Positions 16,878-25,770 of a DNA stretch of 61,670 nucleotides are shown in pieces (position 1 is the stretch's first letter; each line of letters begins with the position of its first letter). The position numbers and the translations under genes were made by a program. The notes beneath the pieces are model-generated. The model was not told the origin of the DNA. It searched no databases and saw only the letters and a list, made by a program, of their open reading frames with translations. Source of the stretch: Chryseobacterium candidae (lineage in GTDB: Bacteria > Bacteroidota > Bacteroidia > Flavobacteriales > Weeksellaceae); contig NZ_SDLV01000013.1 of the NCBI RefSeq assembly GCF_004916905.1, forward strand, positions 1-61,670, read 5' to 3'.

Positions 16878-18074
16878 ATGATCTCTGAAAAATACCTTCA
16901 ACATTTACAGAACGAACTTCAGAATATTGAGAATGACGGACTTTACAAAAGAGAACGAATCATCACTTCCCAACAGAGCGCAGAAATAGAAGCTAATGGA
17001 AAAAAGCTATTGAACTTCTGTGCCAATAATTATCTGGGATTATCCAACCATCCGGAAGTAATGAAAGCGTCTCAGGAGATGATTCAGTCTCATGGTTATG
17101 GAATGTCTTCTGTTCGTTTCATTTGTGGAACACAGGATATTCACAAAGAATTGGAGAAGAAAATCGCTGATTTCTTAGGTCTTGAAGATACTATTCTCTA
17201 TGCTGCTGCATTTGATGCGAATGGTGGAGTTTTTGAACCCCTTTTTACAGAAGAAGATGCTATTATTTCAGATGAACTGAACCACGCATCAATCATTGAT
17301 GGTGTTCGTCTTTGTAAAGCAGCCAGATACAGATATAAAAACAATAATATGGAGGATCTGGAAGCGCAGCTGATTGCAGCTTCTGAAAAGAATCACCGTT
17401 TTAAAATTATTGTTACAGACGGAGTGTTTTCTATGGACGGTATTGTTGCAGATCTGAAAGGAGTTTGTGATCTTGCCGATAAATATGATGCTTTGGTGAT
17501 GGTAGATGATTCTCACGCAACAGGATTCATCGGAAAAACAGGCCGTGGAACTCATGAAGCTAATGAAGTGATGGGTAGAGTAGATATCATCACTTCTACC
17601 TTAGGAAAAGCTTTAGGAGGAGCTTTAGGAGGATTTACTTCCGGTAAAAAAGAAATCATTGATATGCTGAGACAGCGTTCAAGACCTTATCTGTTCTCCA
17701 ACTCTTTAGCGCCTGGTATCGTAGGAGCTGCATTAAGAGTACTGGATATGATTTCAGATGATACTTCACTTCGTGATCAAGTAATGGAAAATGCAGAATA
17801 CTTCAGAACGGAAATGAAAGCGAAAGGATTCGATATTCCTGAAGGTGATGCTGCTATTGTTCCGGTAATGCTTTACGATGCACCGCTTTCTCAGAAAATG
17901 GCCGAAAAGCTAATGGATGAAGGAATCTACGTAATCGGATTCTTCTATCCTGTAGTACCGAAAGGAAAAGCAAGAATCAGAGTACAGTTATCTGCTGCCC
18001 ATACCAGAGAGCATCTTGATAAAGCGATTGCAGCTTTTGAAAAGGTTGGAAAAGAATTAGGAGTGATCTCTTAA
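16878..18074 (+). CDS. kbl: glycine C-acetyltransferase (2-amino-3-ketobutyrate CoA ligase)
   Basis: A 398-residue PLP enzyme of the alpha-oxoamine synthase family that converts 2-amino-3-oxobutyrate and CoA to glycine and acetyl-CoA in threonine breakdown. The PLP lysine is K244 in STLGKALGG, the same number as in the E. coli enzyme. Other blocks are [35 protein letters not shown] and DDSHATGF. No threonine dehydrogenase gene is adjacent. A strong terminator follows, so the gene is a single unit. Confidence 0.95.
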   Translation: MISEKYLQHLQNELQNIENDGLYKRERIITSQQSAEIEANGKKLLNFCANNYLGLSNHPEVMKASQEMIQSHGYGMSSVRFICGTQDIHKELEKKIADFLGLEDTILYAAAFDANGGVFEPLFTEEDAIISDELNHASIIDGVRLCKAARYRYKNNNMEDLEAQLIAASEKNHRFKIIVTDGVFSMDGIVADLKGVCDLADKYDALVMVDDSHATGFIGKTGRGTHEANEVMGRVDIITSTLGKALGGALGGFTSGKKEIIDMLRQRSRPYLFSNSLAPGIVGAALRVLDMISDDTSLRDQVMENAEYFRTEMKAKGFDIPEGDAAIVPVMLYDAPLSQKMAEKLMDEGIYVIGFFYPVVPKGKARIRVQLSAAHTREHLDKAIAAFEKVGKELGVIS

Positions 18075-18107
18075 TTATTGAATTGATTACAACAATGAAA
18101 ATATAAT

Positions 18108-18150
18108 GTTCGGCTCGGGCAGCTTCGCTGCCCCGAGCCGAACTATTTTT
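18108..18150 (+). terminator. rho-independent terminator after kbl
   Basis: A near-perfect G+C-rich stem (GTTCGGCTCGGG with CCCGAGCCGAAC, continued by CAGC/GCTG around TTCG) followed by TATTTTTT. It is the strongest terminator in the window and carries the very stable C-TTCG-G type loop. Confidence 0.92.
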
Positions 18151-18246
18151 TATATAAATCTGTTTTTGATTGGGTTTTCCTGATCAAAAGAAATTTATTT
18201 TTAACAATTATATAATAAGCTTATCTTTGCTTTTAATTTTTTCTGA

Positions 18247-18798
18247 ATGCTTTATACAATAATCAAAGCGCTGCACATTATTTTTATGGTAAGCTACTTT
18301 GCGGGAATTTTTTATCTCGTAAGGATTTTCGTTTACTATAAAGATACCGATGAATTTCCGGAAGAAAAAAAGAAAATTCTGAGAGAGCAGTATACTTTTA
18401 TGGCCAGAAGGCTTTGGAACATTATCACAGTTCCTGCGGGAGTCATTATGACAGTTTGCGGACTGGTGATGATCTTTTTAAATCCGGGATTAATGAAGAT
18501 GGGATGGTTTCATTTAAAACTGACATTCCTTATCGGACTTGCCCTTTACCATTACTGGTGCTGGAAAAAAGTGCTTCACTTAAAAGTTCTGAATGGAAGT
18601 ACACTGCCCATTGCCAATATAAAACTGAGACAGGCTAATGAAATTGCAACATTCATTCTGTTTCTGGTCGTATTTACCGTTATTTTAAAATCGATGGTAA
18701 TTGAATACTGGTGGCAATTAATCGCAGGATTTTTCGTTCTTGTATTTCTGATTATGATGACAGTGAAACTGGTTAATAAAAATAAAAAAAACAAATAA
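18247..18798 (+). CDS. hemJ: HemJ-type protoporphyrinogen IX oxidase (CopD-like membrane protein)
   Basis: A 183-residue inner-membrane protein with about five hydrophobic segments, matching the HemJ (UPF0093) family that oxidises protoporphyrinogen IX in heme synthesis. Conserved points are H10 in KALHIIFMVSYFAG, the MARRLWNIITVPAG block (about 51-64), GWFHLKLTFL and LRQANEIATF. Length and motif order fit well. It precedes gldF by 56 bp on the same strand, without a clear terminator, so partial cotranscription with the gliding genes is possible. Confidence 0.88.
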   Translation: MLYTIIKALHIIFMVSYFAGIFYLVRIFVYYKDTDEFPEEKKKILREQYTFMARRLWNIITVPAGVIMTVCGLVMIFLNPGLMKMGWFHLKLTFLIGLALYHYWCWKKVLHLKVLNGSTLPIANIKLRQANEIATFILFLVVFTVILKSMVIEYWWQLIAGFFVLVFLIMMTVKLVNKNKKNK

Positions 18799-18854
18799 TT
18801 GTGGAGTAGATGTATTTCAAATACATTCATCCTTTCTACATTTTATAAAAAACT

Positions 18855-19583
18855 ATGATTGCAATTTTAAAGAAAGAACTTTGGAGTTACTTTGGAAACT
18901 GGAGCGCATGGGTGATCATTGCCGCCTTTAGTTTGATAGCGACTCTTTTCCTGTTCTTTTTCGACAACGATTCTAATATTTTTGAGATCGGAATGGCCTC
19001 ACTGCAGAGCTATTTCGTATTGGTTCCATGGCTGTTGATGTTTATCATTCCGGCACTTTCCATGAAAACTTTTGCGGAAGAACAGCAAACCGGAACATTA
19101 AACTGGCTTTTCTCACAGCCGTTGAAAGTTTCAGAACTGGTGACAGGTAAGTTCCTTTCCGTATGGATTGTTGGGATTTTATGCCTTATTCCTTCCCTGA
19201 TTTACCTTTATACGGTATATGTTTTGGGAGTTCCTGCAGGAAATATTGACCTTGGAATGACCTTTGGAAGCTATATTGGACTGATTATCTTAATCGCAGC
19301 ATTTTCAGCAGTGGGAATTCTGGCTTCTTCACTATCTCAGAATCAGATTATGGCTTATCTGCTGGGTGTTTTCATGTGCTTTATCATGTATTTTGGAATC
19401 GAACAGCTGGCAAGTTATAAGTTATTGGGAGGTGCGGATTTTATCCTTCAGAATATTGGCTTCTATCAGCATTTCTTAGGCTTTACAAGAGGGCTTATTG
19501 ATTTTAAAGATGTAGCTTATTTTGTACTTGTTATCGGTGCTTCATTAGTATTGTCTAATCATTTTATTAACAAAAAGAAGTAG
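18855..19583 (+). CDS. gldF: gliding motility ABC transporter permease GldF
   Basis: A 242-residue ABC-2 type permease with six hydrophobic segments. It starts with the family signature MIAILKKELWSYFGNWSAW, followed by MKTFAEEQQTGTLNWLFSQPLK. In Flavobacterium GldF works with GldG and the ATPase GldA in a transporter linked to gliding motility. gldG begins 4 bp after its stop, and gldA is not in the window, as is usual. Presence of the genes does not prove gliding, since non-gliding Chryseobacterium also carry them. Confidence 0.94.
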   Translation: MIAILKKELWSYFGNWSAWVIIAAFSLIATLFLFFFDNDSNIFEIGMASLQSYFVLVPWLLMFIIPALSMKTFAEEQQTGTLNWLFSQPLKVSELVTGKFLSVWIVGILCLIPSLIYLYTVYVLGVPAGNIDLGMTFGSYIGLIILIAAFSAVGILASSLSQNQIMAYLLGVFMCFIMYFGIEQLASYKLLGGADFILQNIGFYQHFLGFTRGLIDFKDVAYFVLVIGASLVLSNHFINKKK

Positions 19584-19587
19584 AATC

Positions 19588-21258
19588 ATGAAGAAGTTCA
19601 ATGCTAAATCTCCATTAGGAATTTTCTTAATTGCAATTATTCCTTTGGTTATTATCCTGACCTATTCGGGAATCAGATTAGACTTAACAAAAGAAAAGAG
19701 GTATACCCTTTCTGATAACACCATCAAAGTACTGGAGTCCGTTAAAAAACCTCTGACTGTGGATGTGTATCTGGAAGGAGATTTTCCGGCTAGTTTCAAA
19801 CAGCTTCAGAGTGAAACGAAATTTATGCTGGAAGAATTCAGAAAAATTAATCCGAAGATTGATTTTAAATTTATAGATCCCATTAAAACAAAAATGTCTC
19901 AGGACACCCTGATGGCCATGGGAATGCAGCCGTCTATTCTCCCTGACGTAAAAGACGGAAAGATCTCACAGATCACTCTTTTCCCTTATGCGGTGATTAA
20001 ACATGGAAATGACGGAGTTTCCATCCCGTTGGTGGTTCAGCAGGCAGGAATTGATGCCGATCAGCAGTTGACGAGATCCATTGAAGGATTGGAATACAAC
20101 CTTATCTCCAATATCAAAAATATTGCAGCTGCTAAGAGAAAGAAAATCGGGATTCTGGTCAACCATGATGAGCTGAACCCGGATGAATTCCAGGGATTTG
20201 TACAGCTGGCCATGGAAAACTATGATGCAGGACCTATTATTCCTAAAAATCAGACAGAGCTTTCATTAGAAGATGTTCCGTTATTAAAGCAGATGAGTGC
20301 TTTGGTGATTGCAAAACCGAGAAAAGCTTTTACCGATAATGAAAAAGTAATTCTTGACCAGTACATCATGAACGGAGGAAAAACTCTGTGGATGATTGAT
20401 GCAGTAAATGCTGAAATGGATACCTTAACAAGATCTAAAAAAGTAATGCCTTTCCCGGTTGATATCAATATGACCGACTTCTTTTTCAATTACGGATTGA
20501 GAATCAATCCTGCTTTGGTAAAAGATGTTAAAAAGTTTGCCCTTTTAAGACTGGTTACAGGAGAAGTGAGTGGAAATCCTCAGTACACAAGCTTACCCTG
20601 GCCTTATTATCCGCTTGGAATTGCTGAAAATAATAATCCGGTTACCAAAAATATCAACCCTGTAAAATTTGAATTTCCGACTTCCATCGATACATTAGGA
20701 GGAAGAAAGAATATCAAAACAAAAGTTCTTTTCGAATCCAGTGAAAGAACATTACTGAAACAGGTTCCGAACTATGTGGATCTGAAAGAAATTGCAAGTG
20801 TAGACAGCCTTGGACAAATGGAAAAGCCAAGTACACCGAAGATTTTCGCTGTAGCATTGGAAGGTAAGTTTAATTCTGCCTATGCATCCAGAATTGAAAG
20901 AAAATCTTACCCTGGGTTCAAAACATCCAGCCCGGAGAATAAAATGATCGTTATTGCAGACGGAGATGTAGGAAGAAACAAAGTGATCAAAGGAAAACCG
21001 CTTCCATTAGGTGTAGATTTGTTGACAAATGAACAGTTTGGAAACGAACAGTTCCTTAGAAATGCTTTGGATTATCTGTTAGACGACAGCAATCTGATGG
21101 AACTGAGAAACAGAAACATCGAAGAAAGATTGCTTGACAGACAAAGAATTACTGAAGAGAAATCGACCTGGCAATGGATCAATTTACTGCTTCCACTGGC
21201 TATTATCGGTCTTACCGGAGGGCTGTTCTTCTGGCTAAGGAAAAAGAAATTTGGATAA
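19588..21258 (+). CDS. gldG: gliding motility ABC transporter auxiliary protein GldG
   Basis: A 556-residue protein anchored by a hydrophobic segment at each end (about 11-26 and 530-548), with a large extracytoplasmic part between. The first helix is followed by the family motif IRLDLTKEKRYTLSDNT. The central domain is of the GldG/ABC_transp_aux type (for example MNGGKTLWMIDAVNAEMD and IVIADGDVGRN). It is translationally close to gldF and ends before a clear terminator, so gldFG is an operon. Confidence 0.94.
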   Translation: MKKFNAKSPLGIFLIAIIPLVIILTYSGIRLDLTKEKRYTLSDNTIKVLESVKKPLTVDVYLEGDFPASFKQLQSETKFMLEEFRKINPKIDFKFIDPIKTKMSQDTLMAMGMQPSILPDVKDGKISQITLFPYAVIKHGNDGVSIPLVVQQAGIDADQQLTRSIEGLEYNLISNIKNIAAAKRKKIGILVNHDELNPDEFQGFVQLAMENYDAGPIIPKNQTELSLEDVPLLKQMSALVIAKPRKAFTDNEKVILDQYIMNGGKTLWMIDAVNAEMDTLTRSKKVMPFPVDINMTDFFFNYGLRINPALVKDVKKFALLRLVTGEVSGNPQYTSLPWPYYPLGIAENNNPVTKNINPVKFEFPTSIDTLGGRKNIKTKVLFESSERTLLKQVPNYVDLKEIASVDSLGQMEKPSTPKIFAVALEGKFNSAYASRIERKSYPGFKTSSPENKMIVIADGDVGRNKVIKGKPLPLGVDLLTNEQFGNEQFLRNALDYLLDDSNLMELRNRNIEERLLDRQRITEEKSTWQWINLLLPLAIIGLTGGLFFWLRKKKFG

Positions 21259-21264
21259 AATATA

Positions 21265-21299
21265 AAAAATTCCGGTAGAACATCTTCCGGAATTTTTGT
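21265..21299 (+). terminator. terminator after gldG
   Basis: An 11-bp perfect stem AAAAATTCCGG/CCGGAATTTTT with an 11-base loop, ending in T-rich sequence. It can serve both gldG and the convergent gene that ends at 21340. Confidence 0.85.
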
Positions 21300-21339
21300 T
21301 GATAAAAATATCAGATTTTAATATGTTACTAGATATTTT

Positions 21340-21831
21340 CTATTTTTTGTAAATTGGATAAATAGTAGCCAGTGTCATTACAATTGTCAAGAATGTAATT
21401 ACGTATGTTAATATTACTACTTGTTTATTAAAACTATATTGTTTATTAACCAAACTATCTAAAGCTCTTTTTTCGTCAATTTCTTGAACAGAAAAAATTA
21501 GTTTAAATAATTGTTCAGAAATACTTTCAAATTTTACCCTTTCTCTATATAAATTGTATGAATAATCATTTACTGTAATGTTTTCATACTTATCATATGG
21601 ATTGACGTTTTTTTCAAATTTTTCCTCATGCTGAATTAAAAAATATGTTATAGTTTTATTTTCAGCAGATGAATGTAAAAATGCAGACTTTATTAAAAAT
21701 GAAGAATATATTTGTGCACTATAGCTTTCTAAATATGGCTTCTTTTCTGTAATTGACTTTAGAGTTTTATATGAAGAATCCATTACTTTCTCTAAAATAT
21801 CCAACTGAAACTTATCTACTTTTTCTTTCAA
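21340..21831 (-). CDS. hypothetical membrane-anchored protein
   Basis: A 163-residue protein I do not recognise. Residues 1-135 are helical and charged, without a signal peptide. The end (about 138-158, VVILTYVITFLTIVMTLATIYPI region) is a single transmembrane segment followed by YKK, so it looks like a tail-anchored inner-membrane protein. It is the last gene of a three-gene unit behind an XRE regulator (17 bp after the preceding gene). The base composition is more A+T-rich than the flanking core genes, suggesting acquisition. Confidence 0.65.
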   Translation of the reverse strand: MKEKVDKFQLDILEKVMDSSYKTLKSITEKKPYLESYSAQIYSSFLIKSAFLHSSAENKTITYFLIQHEEKFEKNVNPYDKYENITVNDYSYNLYRERVKFESISEQLFKLIFSVQEIDEKRALDSLVNKQYSFNKQVVILTYVITFLTIVMTLATIYPIYKK

Positions 21832-21848
21832 AAGTATATACGATTTTA

Positions 21849-22136
21849 TTAGTTTTTTAATTGATCATAATCTGAGAATGTTGCCAAACTGTTTTCAGGA
21901 TCTGAAAAATATAAACCTTCTTCTAGTTCTTGTAGGTTTTTTTTAAATTCAATATTTTTAGCTTTAATATTTAAGCTATCATTTTGATTTATGCCTCTAT
22001 ATATTGAATCTAGATTAATTAAACCGTCTAAATAATAAAATGATTCGCGAACACCTTCTGTTATTTGTTTAATATCAGTTGGAATAGTTAAAACTATACT
22101 GTTCTCTATTTCAAAAATGTGGTCTTCATCTTCCAT
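21849..22136 (-). CDS. hypothetical acidic protein, 95 residues
   Basis: A small, strongly acidic soluble protein (MEDEDHIFEIENSIVLTI at the start) with a short hydrophobic strand followed by helices. No family is recognised. It lies between an XRE-type regulator (25 bp upstream) and a tail-anchored protein (17 bp downstream), all on the same strand, so the three probably form one transcript. The arrangement recalls small regulated cassettes such as toxin-antitoxin or stress modules, but nothing in the sequence shows that directly. Confidence 0.6.
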   Translation of the reverse strand: MEDEDHIFEIENSIVLTIPTDIKQITEGVRESFYYLDGLINLDSIYRGINQNDSLNIKAKNIEFKKNLQELEEGLYFSDPENSLATFSDYDQLKN

Positions 22137-22161
22137 TAGAAAATAAATTTATTATAAAGCT

Positions 22162-22530
22162 TTATCTAGACTTCAGTTTTTTATTCTCTTCCTTCAAAGC
22201 TCCCACCTGCTCTTCCAAAACTTTAATATAGCTCTGCAAATTTTCTACAATGGAATCCGGAATACTGTGGAAGTTGTTGAAATAGCTTCCTGCATTATCG
22301 TTAAAAGTAGTATTGTCATGATTATTATGGACAATAGCTGTTTTTCTTTCTTCTTTGATATCTTCTACAGGAACATCAAGCGCTTTAGCAAGCTTTTCCC
22401 ATTCATCATCATATATTCGTACTTCATCATTCTCTTTTCGGGAATAATTGGAGACATCTGTGGATATTATTTTAGACATATATTCTTGTGTGTAGCCTCT
22501 TTGCTTTCTTAGATTCTTTAGCTTTTCCAT
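22162..22530 (-). CDS. XRE family transcriptional regulator
   Basis: A 122-residue DNA-binding protein. Residues 4-60 are a helix-turn-helix of the Cro/C1 type (LKNLRKQRGYTQEYMSKII, then ALDVPVEDIKEE). A polar linker rich in Asn (NNHDNTTFNDN) leads to a C-terminal coiled coil (about 96-121, LEEQVGALKEENKKL), likely for dimerisation. I set the start at the ATG at 22530, which begins exactly with the HTH domain; the open frame extends further upstream but across a likely operator and promoter. It heads a three-gene unit that it probably represses. Confidence 0.85.
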   Translation of the reverse strand: MEKLKNLRKQRGYTQEYMSKIISTDVSNYSRKENDEVRIYDDEWEKLAKALDVPVEDIKEERKTAIVHNNHDNTTFNDNAGSYFNNFHSIPDSIVENLQSYIKVLEEQVGALKEENKKLKSR

Positions 22531-22540
22531 AACGACTTTT

Positions 22541-22564
22541 ATATTTGTGTCTTTGTACAAATAT
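22541..22564. promoter_or_regulatory. putative operator upstream of the XRE regulator
   Basis: A perfect 8-bp inverted repeat, ATATTTGT and ACAAATAT, separated by 8 bp, ends 11 bp before the regulator's start codon. The position and symmetry fit autorepression by the adjacent XRE protein. Confidence 0.6.
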
Positions 22565-22635
22565 AATAAAATGGAACAAGGTTTTAAACCTATTTTGGAA
22601 ATGATTCTGATCACTGGTTTTGTTACAGAAAAGAG

Positions 22636-22680
22636 AAAGACTGTTTCCAGCACCGGAAACAGTCTTTATTATTTTTTTTG
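22636..22680. terminator. bidirectional terminator
   Basis: A perfect 13-bp stem AAAGACTGTTTCC/GGAAACAGTCTTT with a six-base loop. T-rich tracts lie on both sides (longer on the plus-strand side). It probably ends the minus-strand gene at 22776 before the XRE unit. Confidence 0.85.
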
Positions 22681-22775
22681 ATCTTTATTCAGAACTCAAT
22701 TATTGCCATTTGCAAAAATTAAGCTCTTCCCTTTCATAATTTTGATATGAGTGTTGTATAAAACATGTAAATAAA

Positions 22776-23414
22776 TTACTGCTGGTAAGCTTCCTTCGGG
22801 AGTAAGGCCGCAGTTTTGTAATAACTGATGTCAGTGGAAATCTGTGCCTGAAGATCCTGGAAAGTATCATAATCATAATGAATCCAGTTTTCTTCATGAT
22901 CAGGATCAGGGGTTTTGTCTACCGCCAGTTCCAGTTTTCCGTCTTCCTGATAGCTGCATTCTATAGCGGCATATTTTTCTCCGTTTTCGTCGTTGGTATA
23001 CCAGCATTTTATGGTTCTTTCAAGCTGTGGCTGATGGGTTTCGTTATCAATTACCTGTGAACAGATGAAGTTTTCAGGATCGTCTGTTTTGAAAACGGTT
23101 TTAGAAATGAGGGGCAGATCATCTACAGATAAAGAATATAATTTATTGGTAGAAATAATAAAGCCATCGGCAGTTTCTTTTTTTTCGATATCAAAAAAGT
23201 CAGATTTTTCTTTAAGATAATCCACTACCTTTGCCTCGTCTTCCCGGTCACTTAGAAAATAATTGATGTTGTAAACACTGTCTTCGTTGATAAATTCAAT
23301 TTCTTTCAGGAAATCAGAACCTTCCTCATAATAATACAGATGATATTCGCTCAGCTTCACAGCTTTACTTTTGGAAATAATCTCTCCAAAAATGTTTTTG
23401 TACACTTTTCTCAT
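22776..23414 (-). CDS. hypothetical protein, 212 residues
   Basis: A soluble, strongly acidic protein with no signal peptide that I do not recognise. It starts MRKVYKNIFGEII. The sequence alternates beta strands and short turns rich in Asp and Glu (residues 60-140), and ends with a more helical part (TFQDLQAQISTDISYYKTAALL). It is followed by a strong terminator and preceded by a 109-bp gap from a DUF4268-like gene on the same strand. Codon use resembles the core genes. Confidence 0.65.
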   Translation of the reverse strand: MRKVYKNIFGEIISKSKAVKLSEYHLYYYEEGSDFLKEIEFINEDSVYNINYFLSDREDEAKVVDYLKEKSDFFDIEKKETADGFIISTNKLYSLSVDDLPLISKTVFKTDDPENFICSQVIDNETHQPQLERTIKCWYTNDENGEKYAAIECSYQEDGKLELAVDKTPDPDHEENWIHYDYDTFQDLQAQISTDISYYKTAALLPKEAYQQ

Positions 23415-23523
23415 TTTTAATCATGTTAGTTTATTTCATCTATTAGCTTAAGTGGTGTGGCAAAGATAAGTTTTCTTTTTATCTTAACTTGAAGTATGAA
23501 GTAGTATTTATTTCGTAAGTATT

Positions 23524-23952
23524 CTATATGTCCTTTATAAAATCCTCGTATTCGTAATAAAACCTTTCGAAACCGTCCATTTTGTCCACAAAAAATTCAA
23601 AAATTTCTTGCCATGTATTTTTATTAAAAATGGAGATATTATGTTTTTCAACCCATATTCTGCTGATTATCTTGCCGTTTTCAAGAGTAAAATATTCTTC
23701 TTTTTGAAAATCTCCGATAAAATCTTTTAAAATATCTTCCAGAGACCAGATCTTTTCGTAGTAGGCATTTCGGAAGATTTCATCTTTCATTTCGATATCC
23801 AGAGAAACTTCTGCTTTTTTTTTGTCGGCAGAAAATTTAAATGCCATGTCCTTGATTTTGGTATCGTAAAGAATCCATTTCCTCGGAAATGATCTTCCAA
23901 AAGCTGTCCAAAATTCCTTTTTTAGTTGCTGTGCTTCTTGTTTGCTGAACAT
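23524..23952 (-). CDS. DUF4268-like protein
   Basis: A 142-residue soluble protein that matches, from memory, the short stand-alone DUF4268 proteins of Flavobacteriia: FSKQEAQQLKKEFWTAFGRSF at the start, WILYDTKIKDMAFKFSAD, a conserved helix EKIWSLEDILKDF and an aromatic C-terminal part (FFVDKMDGFERFYYEYEDF). The function of the domain is unknown; it is sometimes fused to nuclease-like modules, which this copy lacks. It stands divergent from the rrf2 gene. Confidence 0.75.
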   Translation of the reverse strand: MFSKQEAQQLKKEFWTAFGRSFPRKWILYDTKIKDMAFKFSADKKKAEVSLDIEMKDEIFRNAYYEKIWSLEDILKDFIGDFQKEEYFTLENGKIISRIWVEKHNISIFNKNTWQEIFEFFVDKMDGFERFYYEYEDFIKDI

Positions 23953-24091
23953 ATCGCAAACATAATGATTTAATAGGAGAAAGGCAATATTGTGGTATCT
24001 AAAACCGTAAAATTACGGATAAACAAACATACCTTTTTACCCTTTTATGATGTAGATTTCCTGTCCTTTTTCAAATATTAAACAATTTTCG

Positions 24092-24099
24092 TATTTTTG
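24092..24099 (+). promoter_or_regulatory. promoter -7 box of the Rrf2 regulator
   Basis: TATTTTTG matches the Bacteroidota -7 consensus TAnnTTTG. Transcription would start near 24105, practically at the ATG of the regulator, which implies a leaderless or nearly leaderless message. Confidence 0.5.
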
Positions 24100-24104
24100 C
24101 TTTA

Positions 24105-24512
24105 ATGCTTTCAAAAAAATCTCAATATGCGTTTAAGGCGCTTTCATATCTTGTAGAAAAAAGAAATGAAGGTCCGATTCTTATTTCTGAAATTGCGGAA
24201 CATAAAAAGATTCCTTTAAAGTTTTTGGAAAACATCCTTCTTGAATTGAAAAAAGCGGACATCCTCGACAGTAAAAAAGGAAAGGGTGGAGGATACTTTT
24301 TCAAAGAAAATCCGGAAAATGTGAAACTGGCGAAGATCATTCGTCTTGTCAATGGTCCTATTGCCATGCTTCCCTGTGTAAGTTTGAATTTCTATGAAAA
24401 ATGTGATGACTGCAATGAAGATCATTGCGGGCTTCATGATGTGCTGATAGAGGTTCGCGATGCTTCCCTGAATATTCTTGAGAAAAAAACTTTAATGGAT
24501 CTGGTAGATTAA
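24105..24512 (+). CDS. Rrf2 family transcriptional regulator, cysteine-containing
   Basis: A 135-residue winged-helix regulator of the Rrf2/IscR/CymR group. The start MLSKKSQYAFKALSYL and the recognition region IPLKFLENILLELKKADIL with KGKGGGYF wing are typical. Cysteines C91, C100, C103 and C108 form a cluster like that holding an iron-sulfur centre in IscR and NsrR, so it may sense iron-sulfur status, nitric oxide or sulfur supply. A small gene and a TSUP (sulfite/sulfonate exporter type) permease follow on the same strand, which favours a link to sulfur metabolism. That link is an inference. Confidence 0.9.
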   Translation: MLSKKSQYAFKALSYLVEKRNEGPILISEIAEHKKIPLKFLENILLELKKADILDSKKGKGGGYFFKENPENVKLAKIIRLVNGPIAMLPCVSLNFYEKCDDCNEDHCGLHDVLIEVRDASLNILEKKTLMDLVD

Positions 24513-24601
24513 CCCGGTCCTTTTTTTTTGAATTAATAGTCTACTTGTTTTGTAGGATAAATATTTTATCAGATATTTGCACTACTTCAAATGAATAAAC
24601 T

Positions 24602-24793
24602 ATGATTTCAAAAGAAGAGGTAAACCCATTACAAAAGCTTACGCCCTCTAGTACTGAAGTGCATTCAGTGGCTGAATGTATTATATCCGGAAAAATTTCC
24701 TCGCAAAGAACTACAGAAAACAGATTGTCATTACATGCCTTTGTTGTCAATCATGCTGATGATGAGACAATATGGATTAAAACGGTTTTGTGA
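24602..24793 (+). CDS. small protein ahead of the TSUP permease
   Basis: A 63-residue frame with ATG start. It contains no signal peptide or membrane segment and I recognise no family. Its stop (24791-24793) touches the ATG of the permease at 24795, an arrangement typical of translational coupling, and a promoter-like sequence (GATATTTG) lies about 25 bp upstream. This makes a real small gene plausible. It could also be the remnant of a larger gene. Confidence 0.4.
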   Translation: MISKEEVNPLQKLTPSSTEVHSVAECIISGKISSQRTTENRLSLHAFVVNHADDETIWIKTVL

Positions 24794-24794
24794 T

Positions 24795-25682
24795 ATGGTG
24801 ATTTCAAGAAAAATTCAGGTAAGGTTGAATGTGCTTTTTGTGACGGCTGCTATTCTGTCCATTGTTGTTTTTTCAATGTACGAACTGGGATATCTGGAAG
24901 AATTGCAGGGTATTCTGGCCAAAGATCATTATATTTTTTACTGGATGCTTCTGGTAGGTGTTTTTGCAGAAATTGTTGCAGGTTCTATGGGAATGGGGTA
25001 TGGTGTCATCTGTACTACAACGCTTATGCTTCTCAATATTCCGCCGCATATTGTAAGTGCAAGTATTCATTCTGCAGAAAGTTTCACCACTGCTGCAGGA
25101 AGTCTCAGCCACATCAAATTGAAGAATGTAAGCAAAAGCCTGGTAAAGAAACTCGCTATTCCAGCTGTAATTGGAGCTGTCATTGGAGCTGTAAGCCTTA
25201 CTTATCTTGGAGAATATTATGCGAAAGTAACTAAAACATTCATTGCTTTTTACACTTTATACCTTGGATTCCAGATTTTATCAAATGTATTTAAAGAAAA
25301 ACAGAGTAAAGCCCTGAAAAGAAAAACCAACCTGACCAGACTGGGTGTGATAGGAGGTTTTATAGATTCTTTTGCTGGTGGAGGCTGGGGACCTTTGGTA
25401 ACCGGAACACTGATTAAAAATGCATTCACTCCAAGATTTGCCGTAGGAAGTTCCACAGTAGCCAAATTTATTCTTACTTTAACAGCTGCCATCACTTTTT
25501 TCCTGACCCTGGGAATCCAGCATTGGAATATCATTCTGGGACTTTTGATTGGCGGAATCATTACCGCTCCTTTTTCCGCAATGCTTACTGCTAAGCTTCC
25601 CGTCAAAAAAATGTTTGTGATTATCGGAACTTTGGTGATCGTAATGAGTTCTATAACTATTTATAAATCAGTTTTTAATTAA
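24795..25682 (+). CDS. TSUP family membrane transporter (sulfite exporter TauE/SafE type)
   Basis: About 295 residues with eight or nine hydrophobic segments. The two TSUP repeats are visible: VGVFAEIVAGSMGMGYGVICTT region with HSAESFTTAAGSLSH, and GVIGGFIDSFAGGGWGPLVTG with VGSSTVAKF. These proteins move sulfite, sulfonates or other small sulfur-containing anions across the inner membrane; the direction and substrate are not visible here. I chose the ATG at 24795, which directly follows the upstream small gene; the frame is open 20 codons further. The nearby Rrf2 regulator with cysteine cluster fits a sulfur-related role. Confidence 0.88.
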   Translation: MVISRKIQVRLNVLFVTAAILSIVVFSMYELGYLEELQGILAKDHYIFYWMLLVGVFAEIVAGSMGMGYGVICTTTLMLLNIPPHIVSASIHSAESFTTAAGSLSHIKLKNVSKSLVKKLAIPAVIGAVIGAVSLTYLGEYYAKVTKTFIAFYTLYLGFQILSNVFKEKQSKALKRKTNLTRLGVIGGFIDSFAGGGWGPLVTGTLIKNAFTPRFAVGSSTVAKFILTLTAAITFFLTLGIQHWNIILGLLIGGIITAPFSAMLTAKLPVKKMFVIIGTLVIVMSSITIYKSVFN

Positions 25683-25770
25683 AAATTATGCGTGGTGTGG
25701 AAAAATAAAAGGGTTAAAAAGATATTCGGCTTTGAAAATATTTTACTTTTACATCACTAAATATTAGAAC

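Noticed and set aside
22531..22653. Upstream extension of the XRE regulator
   Set aside because: The added 41 residues lie over a symmetric operator and promoter-like sequence, and the HTH domain begins at the ATG at 22530.
24735..24795. Frameshift joining the 63-codon frame and the TSUP permease
   Set aside because: The permease is complete from 24795, and the small frame does not resemble a TSUP segment, so a fusion is not needed.
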